Below are positions 50,438 to 60,046 of a stretch of DNA of 64,000 bases, one piece after another. The number at the start of each line of letters is the position of its first letter. The stretch's first letter is position 1. The translations under genes were made by a program, and so were the position numbers. This DNA is from Opitutaceae bacterium TAV5 (GTDB taxonomy: Bacteria > Verrucomicrobiota > Verrucomicrobiia > Opitutales > Opitutaceae), in NCBI GenBank assembly GCA_000242935.3, contig CP007053.1:4883001-4947000 (forward strand), given 5' to 3'. The notes beneath the pieces were generated by a model. That model saw nothing but the letters and a program-made list of their open reading frames with translations, had not been told where the DNA came from and searched no databases.

Positions 50438-52752
50438 GAGTCAGGGTGCGTGGCGGGATCGACGCGGTAGACGCGCTGGGCGGCCTGGAGAATGCCGGCG
50501 CCTCCCTGCGGGGACGGCAGGGGCGGGGTGGTGCCGGGCGTGGCGGAGCGGATGTCGAGCACGGGCGGGCGGCCGGGGCGGGAGCCGCCGAGCAGGCGGA
50601 GGATCCAGTGCCCGAAGTACTCGAGCGCGGAAAGGCTGCCGACGCGCAGCACGAAGAAGAGCGCGGCGAGGATGCCCTTGTCGCGATGGCGGGAATGCTG
50701 GAAGGACGTCCAGCGCTCGCTGTCGCCATAGACCAGGCGGATGCGGGCGAGTTTTTCGGCGTCGTTGTGCGGTTCGAAATGGAAGCCGATCTCGAAACCG
50801 TCGCGGGTGGGGCGCCCGTTGCGGACGCGTCCGTGCAGGTGGAGAAGCTGGCCGGAGCGGTCGCGGACGGAGAGGATGCTCTCGCCATCGAAGTGCGGGA
50901 GACCGCGCGGGGAGTCAGCCTGGATGCGGAAGCCGGCGCCGGTGTTGGAGAGATTGAAGAGCCGGCCGCTCCAGGTGATGCCGCCGTGCGTGAAGGTGAC
51001 GGGGTCGAACGCCGGCAGGCGCGGGAAGGCGCGGAGCTGGCGGCGTTCGAGCATCACGCCGACGCAGGCGAGAAGGAACAGGCTGTTGAGCCCGGCCCAG
51101 CCCATCGTGATCGCGGCCGAGGCGAAGGCGCCGGACGCCGACGCGCGGAACCAGCCGGCGACGAGGGCGGAGAGATTGACGAGAAGGAGGAATACGTAGG
51201 GGCGTGCGAAGGGCGAGAGGCGGTCGGCCTCGAGGCGTTCGCCCTTGCGGGTGACCTTGAAGATCGGCGCGCGCGGCCGGAGCACGGTGCCGAGGAGCGC
51301 GGGCAGCAGCGGGATCGACTGGATGATCTCGTAAACATCGCCGATGAAACTCCACCGCAGACGCCCGAACAGGTAGCTGTGGAGCAACTGCACGCCGATC
51401 AGGTGCGGCAGCGCGAAGATAAAAAACTGCGTGGCGGTGGTATCGTAAATCTTGAGACCGAAAAGGAGGAACAGCAGCGGCGAGAGCAGGAAAAACACGC
51501 GGCTGAAGGGGAACAGCCAGTAAAAACAGCTGCTCAGGTAGCACATGCGCTGCGGGAACGTGAGCCCGCGCTGGATGAGCGGATTCTTGAGCAGGAAAAT
51601 CTGGACCATGCCCATGCCCCAGCGGCAGCGCTGCTGGAGAAAGGCGGGGATGGATTCGCAGGCGAGCCCGCAGACCATGGGCCGGTCGATGTAGGCGGAG
51701 TGGTAGCCGGCGGCGTGCAGGGTGAGCGCGGTCTCGGCGTCCTCGGTGATGGACTGGCCGGAGAAGCCGCCGCATTCCTCGAGCGCGCGGCGGCGGAGGA
51801 CGGCGGCGGAGCCGCAGAAAAAGGCGGCGTTCCAGTTGTCGAGGCCGGGCTGCACGCCGTGGTAGAACATCTCGTTTTCGCCGGGCATGACGGAAAACGT
51901 CCGCAGGTTTTTCTCGACGGGATCGGGATTGCCGAAGAAGTGCGGCGTCTGGACGAGAAAGAGGCGGTGATCCGTGAGGAAGGCGCCCACGGTGCGTTTG
52001 AGGATGTCGCTCGCGGGGACGTGGTCGGCGTCGAGGATGAGGACGAGCGCGCCGGAGCTGCACTGGAGGCCGGCGTTGAGATTGCCCGCCTTGGCATGGA
52101 CGTTTTTCTCGCGGGCGAGGTAGGTGATGCCGTGGTGACGGCAGAGCGCGCCGAGCGTCTCGCGGCGTTGCCGGGCGACGGCGGCGATTTCCGGATCGGC
52201 GTGGTGGAGGCGGGCCTCCGTGCCGCCGTCGTCGAGCACGTAGATGCGCAGCCGGTCCTTCGGCCAGTCGATCTGGAGCGCGGCCAGCGCGGTGGTCTCG
52301 ACGATGGCGATGTCCTCGTTGTAAGTGGGGATGAATACATCCACGGTCGGCCACGCGGCTTCGTCGGCGGGCAGCGGGGCGCTCTTGCGGAAAAGGGGCT
52401 TGATGTTGGTGAAATTGGAGAGCCCGAGGAGCACGAAGCCATGCAGCTCGGCGACGAAGAGCAGGAGAGCGAAAACGAAGCTGACCGGATCGTGGTAATT
52501 GAGCGTCTGGGTGCAGCGCCACACGAAGTAGGAAAACGACAGGTAGGTGACGAGAAAGATGAACAGCACCCGGCACCGCTGCATCCGCAGGGTGCGCAGG
52601 AGCAGCAGGAGCACGAGGATGCCGGCCGCGAGCATCATCTGCAGCTGCTCGTCGTCGATCAGCAGCCAGGAGAGGAAAAAGAGCAGGCCGACGGACAGGA
52701 CAAGGACGAACGGGGCAAGCAGGGCGCTGTCGCGGAAACGCTGGCTGTTCAT
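50434..52752 (-). CDS. bcsA: Cellulose synthase catalytic subunit BcsA with PilZ domain
   Basis: The 772-residue inner-membrane GT2 synthase polymerises UDP-glucose into beta-1,4-glucan. It shows the DDG motif (174-176), DAD (241-243), TED (336-338) and QQRCRW (373-378), together with flanking membrane helices at both ends. The C-terminal PilZ domain carries the c-di-GMP signature: RRQLR (570-574) followed by FNLSNTGAGF (599-608, the D/NxSxxG motif). Binding there would release the gating loop. The ATG at 52752 is chosen; the frame runs 30 codons further upstream but as Arg/His-rich sequence. It opens the operon; the other four genes follow with 4-bp overlaps. Confidence 0.96.
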   Translation of the reverse strand: MNSQRFRDSALLAPFVLVLSVGLLFFLSWLLIDDEQLQMMLAAGILVLLLLLRTLRMQRCRVLFIFLVTYLSFSYFVWRCTQTLNYHDPVSFVFALLLFVAELHGFVLLGLSNFTNIKPLFRKSAPLPADEAAWPTVDVFIPTYNEDIAIVETTALAALQIDWPKDRLRIYVLDDGGTEARLHHADPEIAAVARQRRETLGALCRHHGITYLAREKNVHAKAGNLNAGLQCSSGALVLILDADHVPASDILKRTVGAFLTDHRLFLVQTPHFFGNPDPVEKNLRTFSVMPGENEMFYHGVQPGLDNWNAAFFCGSAAVLRRRALEECGGFSGQSITEDAETALTLHAAGYHSAYIDRPMVCGLACESIPAFLQQRCRWGMGMVQIFLLKNPLIQRGLTFPQRMCYLSSCFYWLFPFSRVFFLLSPLLFLLFGLKIYDTTATQFFIFALPHLIGVQLLHSYLFGRLRWSFIGDVYEIIQSIPLLPALLGTVLRPRAPIFKVTRKGERLEADRLSPFARPYVFLLLVNLSALVAGWFRASASGAFASAAITMGWAGLNSLFLLACVGVMLERRQLRAFPRLPAFDPVTFTHGGITWSGRLFNLSNTGAGFRIQADSPRGLPHFDGESILSVRDRSGQLLHLHGRVRNGRPTRDGFEIGFHFEPHNDAEKLARIRLVYGDSERWTSFQHSRHRDKGILAALFFVLRVGSLSALEYFGHWILRLLGGSRPGRPPVLDIRSATPGTTPPLPSPQGGAGILQAAQRVYRVDPATHPDS

Positions 52753-53292
52753 GGAACGGTGTCGTTGGTGAGCACGGGATTTTCGTCGTGGCGGGCCATG
52801 CACCGGCGCGAAGCGCGCGGCCTGGTGCCCGGTTATCCGCATGCCATCAGGATTGCCGGCCGCCTGTTGGACCCGATTTCAGGATACGTATCCGGCCGGC
52901 TTCACCCTTGTCTATGCCGGGGACGGCGCGGGAAATCTCTGGAGAGACTGTTCCTGACGGAATCGGCGGGCGGCGCCGGAGGGAAGGCCGCGCCCTGACA
53001 TCGAACGGTGGAGGGAAGACTGTGACATGATGTGGTAGTGGTGGTCGGCATGAAAGGGAGGGAGCGCAGTGTCGACCGGCATTCTGCCAAAGGCGGAATT
53101 TTTTCTGCGAACGGCCCGAATCGGTCTGCGAAAGGGACGGGATGCGAGGGAAAAAACGGAGGGAACACGGCCCGGGAGGGGGGGCGGCCCCATGGGGCGG
53201 GCGGCATGACTGCCTGGTGTCTCTGCAATTACACAATAACTGATCGGCGTGGTAGGACATCTTCTGGTTTCCTGAGGGACGATTGCACGGGG
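52753..53292. other. Gap of 540 bp upstream of bcsA
   Basis: I see no supported gene here. It should hold the bcsA promoter. I checked for a c-di-GMP (GEMM-type) riboswitch core on the bcsA strand and did not find one. A short AT-rich stretch (TTACACAATAACTGATCGG, about 53230-53248) lies too far from bcsA to assign to it. Confidence 0.4.
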
Positions 53293-53529
53293 CTAGCGGG
53301 GCGGCGAGAGGGAGGAGGCGGCGCGCAAGGAGCGGGGGGACGGGCGACGGAGCGATTTTCGCGGCGGAGGTTTTCCCGATGGCAGGAAAATGCCGCCGTT
53401 CCTGGCATCCGCAAAAGCGGCGACGAGGATTTCGCTGGCCAGCTCCTCCGGAGTGCATCCCCGCTTCCGGGCAGCCTTGGTGAGGGCACGGATGACCTTG
53501 CGAGAGGTTTCTGCGGTCAGGTGATGCAT
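53293..53529 (-). CDS. Small basic protein, possible ribbon-helix-helix regulator
   Basis: A 78-residue protein beginning MHHLTAETSRKVIRALTKAA, continuing RKRGCTPEELASEILVAAFA and ending in a basic Pro/Ser/Arg tail. The short strand then two helices would suit a ribbon-helix-helix fold, but no family was identified. The ATG at 53529 has an AAAGAG-type ribosome-binding site 6 nt upstream. An in-frame ATG at 53589 would add 20 residues; that version would leave only 22 bp to the opposite start, with codon use less GC-biased than the rest. It is divergent to another small gene with similar features. Confidence 0.5.
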   Translation of the reverse strand: MHHLTAETSRKVIRALTKAARKRGCTPEELASEILVAAFADARNGGIFLPSGKPPPRKSLRRPSPRSLRAASSLSPPR

Positions 53530-53611
53530 TTTACACTCTTTAAAGACTTGGTTCAGGATCGCAACCTTTAGTGACTTGTCGTCAATCATTTTCTGTTTCT
53601 ATTGAGGCAAA

Positions 53612-53848
53612 ATGGCGACTCACTCCATCGGGTCAGGCAAGGCGTTGCTCGGAACCACCGTTCCCGAGCCGGTCGCCCGCGCAATCATCACGCGGGCCGG
53701 CGCGCTGGGCTGGACCAAGTCGCGGTATGCCGGGGCGGTATTGCAGGCGTGGTACGATGCCGGGTGTCCGCCGGTGGGAAAGGCGGACGAGGCGGTCAAC
53801 GGGTACGGCCCGGGGACGCCGGAGGAAGGCGACGGGCAGGGCGGCTAG
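53612..53848 (+). CDS. Small hypothetical protein, possible ribbon-helix-helix
   Basis: A 78-residue ORF with a good ribosome-binding site (GAGG 5 nt before the ATG at 53612). The core LLGTTVPEPVARAIITRAGA and LGWTKSRYAGAVLQAWYDAG reads like the strand-helix-helix of ribbon-helix-helix DNA-binding proteins; the last 25 residues are Gly/Asp/Glu-rich. It is divergent to the preceding small gene. It might be an antitoxin or local regulator, but no toxin gene is evident next to it, so function is unknown. Confidence 0.6.
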   Translation: MATHSIGSGKALLGTTVPEPVARAIITRAGALGWTKSRYAGAVLQAWYDAGCPPVGKADEAVNGYGPGTPEEGDGQGG

Positions 53849-53866
53849 GCCGCTCCCGTAACCTCC

Positions 53867-54601
53867 TCAACGCGATCCGAGAAATTCCTCGAGGCGGCGC
53901 AACGCGGCGTGGCCGATGGGGAAGGGGCGGCGGGCATTGCGCAGGGTGAGTTCCCCGCCTTCGTCCGTCTCCCGCCAGGAAACGACCTCGGCCAGATTGA
54001 TGATCGTGGAGCGGTCCAGCATCTGGAAACGCTTGGGCGGCAGCAGTCGCTGCCAGTCGCGGAGGCGGCGGTTGTCGAGGTACTCGCGTCCGTCGGAGGT
54101 GACGACCTTCGAATAATCGCGGTCGCCGGAGATCGTGGCGATGCGGCTTACTTCCATGATGCGCCGCTCGTCGCCGTAGCGGAAGGCGAGCAGGTCGTCG
54201 AGATCGAGCGGGGACGGGGCGGCACCGGCCTGGCCGGCTCCTGCCGGGCTCGCGGCATCGAGGCGCTGGAGCGCGCGGGCGAGGCGTTCGGGCATGATGG
54301 GCTTGAGCAGGTAATCGACCGCGTCCGCGTCGAAGGCGTCCGCCGCATAGTGTTTGTGCAGCGTGCAGAAGACGACGAGCGGCGGTTTTTCGGGATTGTC
54401 GGGCTCCAGGAGGCTGAAACCGTTTTCCCGGCCCAGCTGGACATCGAGAAAAATCGCGTCCGGCCGGTGTTGGCGGATCAGCAGGCGGGCCGAGGCGAGA
54501 TCAGCCGCCTCGCCCACGATTTCTGCTGTCGGGTGGGCGAGGAGAAGGGTGCGCAGATTCATCCGGTCAATCGGATTGTCATCAATAATGGCGAGGCGCA
54601 T
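53867..54601 (-). CDS. LytTR-family response regulator
   Basis: A 244-residue regulator with an N-terminal receiver (MRLAIIDDNPIDRMNLRTLL; D7/D8, phospho-acceptor D53 in AIFLDVQLGRENG, late KP in YLLKPIMPERL) and a C-terminal LytTR DNA-binding domain (about 150-244: RIATISGDRDYSKVVTSDGR, EYLDNRRLRDWQRLLPPKRF, MLDRSTIINLAEVVSWRETD). LytTR proteins bind DNA through beta-strands. The ATG at 54601 restores the normal receiver start. It lies 67 bp after the kinase at 54669-56897, presumably its partner, although LytTR proteins more often pair with LytS-type kinases. Confidence 0.92.
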   Translation of the reverse strand: MRLAIIDDNPIDRMNLRTLLLAHPTAEIVGEAADLASARLLIRQHRPDAIFLDVQLGRENGFSLLEPDNPEKPPLVVFCTLHKHYAADAFDADAVDYLLKPIMPERLARALQRLDAASPAGAGQAGAAPSPLDLDDLLAFRYGDERRIMEVSRIATISGDRDYSKVVTSDGREYLDNRRLRDWQRLLPPKRFQMLDRSTIINLAEVVSWRETDEGGELTLRNARRPFPIGHAALRRLEEFLGSR

Positions 54602-54668
54602 GGGGGCTAAACTGATTGCAGTGGAGTCGGTACGCCAGTCTGCTCCCGCCGGCGCGGATGGCAACCCC

Positions 54669-56897
54669 TCATCCTGCCGGCGCGGGCAGGTCGACGGTGA
54701 AGGCGGTGCCGCACGGGGAGAGTCCGCGGATCTCGACGGAACCGCCGAGAAGATCGACGTTGGTCTTCACGACATACAGGCCGAGTCCCACGCCGCCGTC
54801 GCTGACGATGGCGCGGATGTCGGTCTGCCGGAACGCGATGAAAACAGACTCGCGTTCCCCGGGCGGGATGCCGGGCCCCTCGTCGCAAACGGTGAGCCGG
54901 AGCAGGCCGGCGGTCCGCTCCAGACCGATCGTCACCTTGCCGCCGGGGGGCGTGAACTTGATGGCATTATGCGCGATGTTGAGCAGGATTTGCGTAAGAC
55001 GGAGCGGATCGGTTTCGATCGTTCGCGAGGCCGGCGGGGAACCGGCGCCGCCGGCTCCGGGGTCGCCTTCGGACAGCCAGACGAGCCGGACGTTGTGGTT
55101 GGTGGCGAGCGGTTCCAGCAGGTTGCGGACGGACGATGTCCATGCGTCCAGATCCAGCGACTGGAGGTGCAGCGGGATGCGGCCTTCCTCGGAGGCGGAG
55201 ATGTCGAGCAGGTTGGTCAGCATCAGGTTCAGGTACTGGCCGCCGGTGCGGATCTGGTTGAGAAAGCGGGCGAAATCCTCCGGCAGCCGGTAACGCTCGC
55301 TCTGCATCCACATCGCCTGGGAGAGCCCGACCAGCGTGCTCAGCGGGGCGCGGATCTCGTGGCTGATGTTGGCGAGGAACAGCGTCTTGAAGCGGCTGGC
55401 TTCCTCCGCCTTTTCCTTGGCCTTGCGCAGGTCCGCCGTGCGGTCGCGCACTTCCTGCTCCAGCCGGCGGGTCATCTCCTCGTGCGCCTCGCGTTCACGT
55501 TGCGCGGCCAGTGCGCTTTCATGCCGGATTTCCCGGATGCGATCGGCCATGGCTCCGAGAAAAAAGATGCAGGCCAGCGCGGTCGATATCTGCATCACCT
55601 GCTCGCTCGACATATGCATGGGGACGAAGTCGAGAAATTCGAGAAAGAGGAGCGGATTCCAGACGCACAGCCCCAGGCACCCCGCGAAAATCCAGCGTGC
55701 CGATTTCACGCCGTCCCGCATGCGGAGGCCCGCAACGACAAGGGTGATGAGGCAACTGATCGCCTCGACGCCCTGGATCGCGATGATCTGCGCCCGGTAC
55801 GGGCCGAACGGCATCACCGGCAACCACGCCGCGATCACGATCATCAGCACGCGGGCGCAGCGGTCCAGCCGCGGCGACGACCGGGACAGCTCGAAAATCT
55901 GCCGCAGAAACATCAAAAATCCGAGAATCGTCAGCCCGTGCCAGAGGAGCACGCCATGCCGCACCCAGAACGACGCCCCCGGCCAGCCGAGCCAGGAGTA
56001 GTAGCCGCCGACGCAAAAGAGCAATCCGCCCGCACACGCGAGCACGAGTGCGTAGCAGAGCAGGAAACCCCGGTTGCGCGTGAGGCTGGCCAGAATGAAA
56101 CCGAGGACCGCCATGGCGACGATGTACCCGAAAAACAGGCCGCCGCGCCACGCCTGGCGTTCGACGGCCTGCACCCAGGCATCGTAAGGCAACAGGGTCA
56201 GCGGCACGAACGCGGAACCTTCGGTGTGCAGCCGCAGGTAAACGTCCACGCTCCGCTCCGGCGTCAGGTCGAGCGGGATCGCCGGGTAGCGGGGATTTCC
56301 CGCGCCCGGGATGTTGCCGGAAGGCGGGCGGAGATTGCCTCCCGCCGCCGTGAAGACGAGGCGGCCGTTTTCGACGACAAACCAGTCGATCATGTCGAAC
56401 CGGGTGCTGGCCAGTTCGAGCATCCAGCGCCGCGAGGCGGCGGACGGCGGAGAGGACGGGAGAGAGGCGGGGGCAGACGATGCCCGGTCCGCAGAGGGCG
56501 GAGCGGAAATGCGCGCGCGCAACCACAGCACATCGTCCGTGTAGCCGAAGCCGGGAATCCGGCCCGCCGCCGGCACCGCCTGCCAGCCGGCGGCGCGGGA
56601 GACGTCACTGACGGAGGCAAACGTCTCCTTCCCTCCCGGATCGCGCAGGACGGACAAAAACGGCGTGAGGCTGGTCTCTCCGGTGGCAGTCGGGACCACT
56701 GCCCGGTCAACGGCGCCCGCGTCGGCGTGCGCGGGTTGTGATCCCGTCGCCCGGCCGGTGCCGGCGAGGGCCAGAGCCAGGACACCTGCCGACAGCATGA
56801 AACGGCGGCGGCAGGATTGCCGGATGAGACGGGACGCGGGTGACGATGGTGGTAGCGGCATCGGGGAGGCTGAAAAAGAAGAACCGTGACAGTTCAT
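54669..56897 (-). CDS. 7TM-DISM sensor histidine kinase
   Basis: The 742-residue kinase has an N-terminal basic region and hydrophobic signal-like helix (FMLSAGVLALALAGTGRA). An extracytoplasmic DISM beta-domain follows (VLWLRARIS, RWMLELASTRFDMIDWFVVE, SVDVYLRLHTEGSAF). After seven hydrophobic helices comes a coiled coil (AHEEMTRRLEQEVRDRTADL). The HisKA domain holds the phosphoacceptor in FLANISHEIRAPLSTLVGLS (H about 512) and the ATPase domain shows ILLNIAHNAIKFTPPGG, CDEGPGIPPGE and GVGLGLYVV. It begins at ATG 56897 or the ATG 12 codons later at 56861; neither has a clear ribosome-binding site. It precedes the LytTR regulator. The same sensor architecture occurs in the kinase at 29104-31197. 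Confidence 0.9.
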   Translation of the reverse strand: MNCHGSSFSASPMPLPPSSPASRLIRQSCRRRFMLSAGVLALALAGTGRATGSQPAHADAGAVDRAVVPTATGETSLTPFLSVLRDPGGKETFASVSDVSRAAGWQAVPAAGRIPGFGYTDDVLWLRARISAPPSADRASSAPASLPSSPPSAASRRWMLELASTRFDMIDWFVVENGRLVFTAAGGNLRPPSGNIPGAGNPRYPAIPLDLTPERSVDVYLRLHTEGSAFVPLTLLPYDAWVQAVERQAWRGGLFFGYIVAMAVLGFILASLTRNRGFLLCYALVLACAGGLLFCVGGYYSWLGWPGASFWVRHGVLLWHGLTILGFLMFLRQIFELSRSSPRLDRCARVLMIVIAAWLPVMPFGPYRAQIIAIQGVEAISCLITLVVAGLRMRDGVKSARWIFAGCLGLCVWNPLLFLEFLDFVPMHMSSEQVMQISTALACIFFLGAMADRIREIRHESALAAQREREAHEEMTRRLEQEVRDRTADLRKAKEKAEEASRFKTLFLANISHEIRAPLSTLVGLSQAMWMQSERYRLPEDFARFLNQIRTGGQYLNLMLTNLLDISASEEGRIPLHLQSLDLDAWTSSVRNLLEPLATNHNVRLVWLSEGDPGAGGAGSPPASRTIETDPLRLTQILLNIAHNAIKFTPPGGKVTIGLERTAGLLRLTVCDEGPGIPPGERESVFIAFRQTDIRAIVSDGGVGLGLYVVKTNVDLLGGSVEIRGLSPCGTAFTVDLPAPAG

Positions 56898-57048
56898 CGG
56901 GCTGGCTGCAATGCGGCGGAGCAGGGCCGCGAATGCCGCCATTCCTTTGATTTTTTCCGAAATCCGGAGAAACTCTCTGACACATAAGAACGTCCCCCCT
57001 GTCGCAGCTCTTTTCGCAGGACAGACCCGACCACTTTTGCCATTTGTC

Positions 57049-58569
57049 ATGACGCCTTTGCTCTCCCCTGACCAGGCCTGGTTGCCATTGCCGGACGATC
57101 AATGGACGCCGCAACACGCCCGTCACCTCCTCCGCCGGGCAGGCTGGACGGCTATTCCTGCGGACGTGGACCGGGCGATGAAAGACGGCCTGCAGGCCAC
57201 ACTGGCGCGGATTTTCCCCGCTTCGCCGCCCGCATTCACGCCGCCCCCGCTCATGGCCGACGGCATCCGGCGCGCCCAGGAGCTTCGCCAGCGTGCCCGC
57301 GAGACCGTCGAGGTGGACCGCAAGCGGATGCTCGAGCGCGATGCCCGCGAACTGCACCGGCAGTACATGGACGAGCTCGCCATCCGCTGGCTCCAGCAGG
57401 CTGCCAAACCCGCCGCCTCGGCCTTCGAGAAGTGGCTGCTGTTCCTCTCCAACGTGTACGTCACGGCCTCGGACAAGGTGAGCAACCCCGATTTCATCTA
57501 CCGCCACTGGGAGATCCTCCGCAACGGCGCCGCCGGCTCTGCGCCCGCCCTGAGCAAGGCCGTTTCCCGTTCGCCCGCGATGATCGTCTACCTCGATCTC
57601 CAGGGCAGTCACCTGAAAGCGCCCAACGAAAACTTCGCACGCGAGCTGATGGAGCTCTTCACCCTCGGCGAGGGCAACTACACCGAGGACGACATCAAGG
57701 AAGCCGCCCGCGCCTTCACCGGCTACCGGCACCGCGAAGGCGAGTTCCGCTTTGCGAAACGCCAGCACGACGCCACCCCGAAAACCCTCTTCGGCCAGAC
57801 CGGCAACTACGATGGCGACGACGTCATCGACCTCATTTACAAAAAACCCGCCGCCGCCACCTTCCTGCCGCGCGAGATGGCGAAATTTTACCTTGCCGGT
57901 GACCCTCCCGATGCAGAGTGGTTTGCCCCGCTCGGCGCCTGGTGGCGGGGAAAAAACTACAACCTGCGCCAGCTCTGCTTCCGCTTCTTCGGCTCGCGGG
58001 CGTTTTACCACGAATCGTTTCAGGCCAACTACATCAAGAGTCCCGTCCAGTATTACGTCGGCCTGCTCCAGGATTTGCAGCTCGATGTCGTGCCCTTCGT
58101 GCGGACCACGCTGGTGCCGCTGCGGCAGATGGGGCAGACCGTGTTTCGTCCGCCCAACGTCCGCGGCTGGGTCGGCGGACGCGTCTGGATCAACGCCTCC
58201 ACGCTGGCCGCGCGCCGCCAGCTCGTGGCGACACTCTTCACGCCCTTTCGCGAGGAAAGGCTCAATGCCGACGACCAGCGCGCCCTCGCGGTGGCGCGCA
58301 GCGACGGCGCGAAAAAATTCGCGGTCGATAACGACCGCCTGCGCGAATTTTCACAACTCGGCTCCGAAAAAATCACCTCCCGTTTTGTGGATTATTTCCT
58401 GCCCGTGCCGGTCAACACCGACTTCCGCGCCACCCTTCGCGACTTCCTCGCCACTGCCGCGGACGACCGGAAAAACCGCAAGGAAACCGGCGGCGGAAAT
58501 CCGGATGTCGGCCGCGTCCGCGAAGCCGCCATCGTCGTCCTGCAAACGCCCGAATACCAGCTCTGCTGA
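57049..58569 (+). CDS. DUF1800 family protein
   Basis: The 506-residue protein shows the family pattern: an N-terminal TPQHARHLLRRAGWTAIPAD (about 24-43), then a helical region ending LLFLSNVYVTASDKV, and the highly conserved YLDLQGSHLKAPNENFAREL followed by MELFTLGEGNYTEDDIKEAA (about residues 180-220). A late RPPNVRGWVGGRVWIN and FVDYFLPVPV follow. DUF1800 proteins are widespread in Planctomycetes/Verrucomicrobia, are usually encoded before a DUF1501 protein, and have no settled function. The ATG at 57049 was chosen; upstream codons are poor. A DUF1501 gene follows after a fold-back element. Confidence 0.92.
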   Translation: MTPLLSPDQAWLPLPDDQWTPQHARHLLRRAGWTAIPADVDRAMKDGLQATLARIFPASPPAFTPPPLMADGIRRAQELRQRARETVEVDRKRMLERDARELHRQYMDELAIRWLQQAAKPAASAFEKWLLFLSNVYVTASDKVSNPDFIYRHWEILRNGAAGSAPALSKAVSRSPAMIVYLDLQGSHLKAPNENFARELMELFTLGEGNYTEDDIKEAARAFTGYRHREGEFRFAKRQHDATPKTLFGQTGNYDGDDVIDLIYKKPAAATFLPREMAKFYLAGDPPDAEWFAPLGAWWRGKNYNLRQLCFRFFGSRAFYHESFQANYIKSPVQYYVGLLQDLQLDVVPFVRTTLVPLRQMGQTVFRPPNVRGWVGGRVWINASTLAARRQLVATLFTPFREERLNADDQRALAVARSDGAKKFAVDNDRLREFSQLGSEKITSRFVDYFLPVPVNTDFRATLRDFLATAADDRKNRKETGGGNPDVGRVREAAIVVLQTPEYQLC

Positions 58570-58575
58570 AATGCG

Positions 58576-58726
58576 TTTTCAACCACTGATGGACACTGAT
58601 GCACACTGATAAAGAATATGTAACTGATAATCTGTTACAGACCGGCATCTGCCATGTATCCACCTGCGAGCATCGACCCGGTCTGCCTTGCTCAGTGTCC
58701 ATCAGTGATCATCAGTGGTTAAAAAA
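58576..58726. repeat. Fold-back element, ACCACTGATGG family
   Basis: The left arm (58576-58610, starting TTTTCAACCACTGATGGACA) and right arm (58691-58726, ending ATCAGTGGTTAAAAAA) are largely complementary. It fills the space between the DUF1800 and DUF1501 genes and might act on transcription between them. Confidence 0.85.
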
Positions 58727-58741
58727 TCAGCACTCTGCCTT

Positions 58742-60046
58742 ATGAAGAATCCGCACCATTTTCTCCCCACCACCCGCCGCGAATTTTTACGCTACAGTGC
58801 GCAGGGCATCGGCCTGCTGGCCTTTGCGCGGTTTGCGCCGTCGTTTCTCGTGCAGTCCACGCTCGCCTCGACGCCCGCGCCGGAAAAAGACCGCACCATC
58901 CTCGTGCTCGTCCAGCTCGCCGGCGGCAACGACGGGCTCAACACGGTGGCTCCGTACCAGAACGACAACTACTACAAGCTCCGTCCCACGCTCGGCCTGA
59001 AGAAGGAGGAGGTGCTCGACCTCGACGGCCGGGTCGGTCTGCACCCTTCCTGCACGGCGATGCACGAGCTGTTCAAGGACGGCAAACTCGGCGTCGTGCA
59101 AAACGTCGGTTACCCGAATCCCAACCGCAGCCATTTCCGTTCGATGGAAATCTGGGAGACGGCGTCCGGCAGCGACGACGTGCTCGCCACCGGCTGGATC
59201 GGGCGCTTCCTCGACAACGCCTGCGCGGGGATGCCGACCGACGTCGCCGCGGCGAACGCCGCCGTCGCTGCCGGCGCCGGCGCGCGCAACGATCCCGAAG
59301 CGGTGCACATCAGCGCCGAAGTGCCGCAGTCGTTTGGCGCGGAGCAGGCGCATTCGACCTTCGGCCTTACGCTCGGCGCCCGCGGCGGCAAGCGCGACAA
59401 GGACGCCGTGCAGTTGCTCGAAAAACTCATCACCTGCGGCGGCCATGGCGACGGCGACCACGACCACTCCAACGGTTCGTTCCTCCAATCCACGATGATG
59501 GATGCGCTCGTGACGGAGAAGAAGGTGCAGAAGGTGCTCGGCGCCTACCAGCCGGGGGCGAGTTATCCCGGCAACGGTTTTGCCGGTTCGCTGCGCAACG
59601 TGGCGGCGCTGATCGCGGCGGGCCTTTCGACGCGGGTTTATTTCGTGTCGCTGGGCGGGTTCGACACGCACAACAACCAGGCGCCGCAGCATGCCAACCT
59701 CCTGCGCAATCTCTCGGAAGGCCTCGCGGCCTTCCAGAAAGACCTCGAATCGAAAGGCCTGGCCGACCAGGTGCTGACGATGACCTTTTCGGAGTTCGGG
59801 CGGCGTCCGGCGGAGAACGAGGGGCGCGGCACGGACCACGGCACGGCGGCGCCGCTGTTCGTGATGGGGTCGAAGCTGAAAGGCACGATGCACGGCACCG
59901 AGGCGTCGCTCGATATCGACAAGCGCGACGACCTGACGTTCACCACCGATTTCCGGCAGGTGTACACGACGGTGCTCGACCGCTGGCTTGGCTGCCCGGC
60001 CAAGGACATCCTCGGCGGCGACTACAAACCGCTGGAGTTTGTGTGA
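58742..60046 (+). CDS. DUF1501 family protein with Tat signal
   Basis: A 434-residue protein that starts with a twin-arginine signal: [20 protein letters not shown]. The mature part has the DUF1501 (alkaline-phosphatase/sulfatase-like fold) motifs: [55 protein letters not shown], and [20 protein letters not shown] followed by [10 protein letters not shown]. His/Asp residues in these would bind metal. Its cell location is probably periplasmic or the outer surface. The partner DUF1800 gene precedes it. Reaction and substrate are unknown for this pair. Confidence 0.92.
   Translation: MKNPHHFLPTTRREFLRYSAQGIGLLAFARFAPSFLVQSTLASTPAPEKDRTILVLVQLAGGNDGLNTVAPYQNDNYYKLRPTLGLKKEEVLDLDGRVGLHPSCTAMHELFKDGKLGVVQNVGYPNPNRSHFRSMEIWETASGSDDVLATGWIGRFLDNACAGMPTDVAAANAAVAAGAGARNDPEAVHISAEVPQSFGAEQAHSTFGLTLGARGGKRDKDAVQLLEKLITCGGHGDGDHDHSNGSFLQSTMMDALVTEKKVQKVLGAYQPGASYPGNGFAGSLRNVAALIAAGLSTRVYFVSLGGFDTHNNQAPQHANLLRNLSEGLAAFQKDLESKGLADQVLTMTFSEFGRRPAENEGRGTDHGTAAPLFVMGSKLKGTMHGTEASLDIDKRDDLTFTTDFRQVYTTVLDRWLGCPAKDILGGDYKPLEFV

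Noticed and set aside
52753-53292. A c-di-GMP riboswitch expected upstream of bcsA
   Set aside because: I looked for the conserved GEMM core on the bcsA strand and did not see it; a covariance search could still find a variant.
52847-53458. Possible minus-strand gene between bcsA and the small 78-residue gene
   Set aside because: Pro/Arg-rich without domain, no ribosome-binding site, and overlaps the better-supported small gene.
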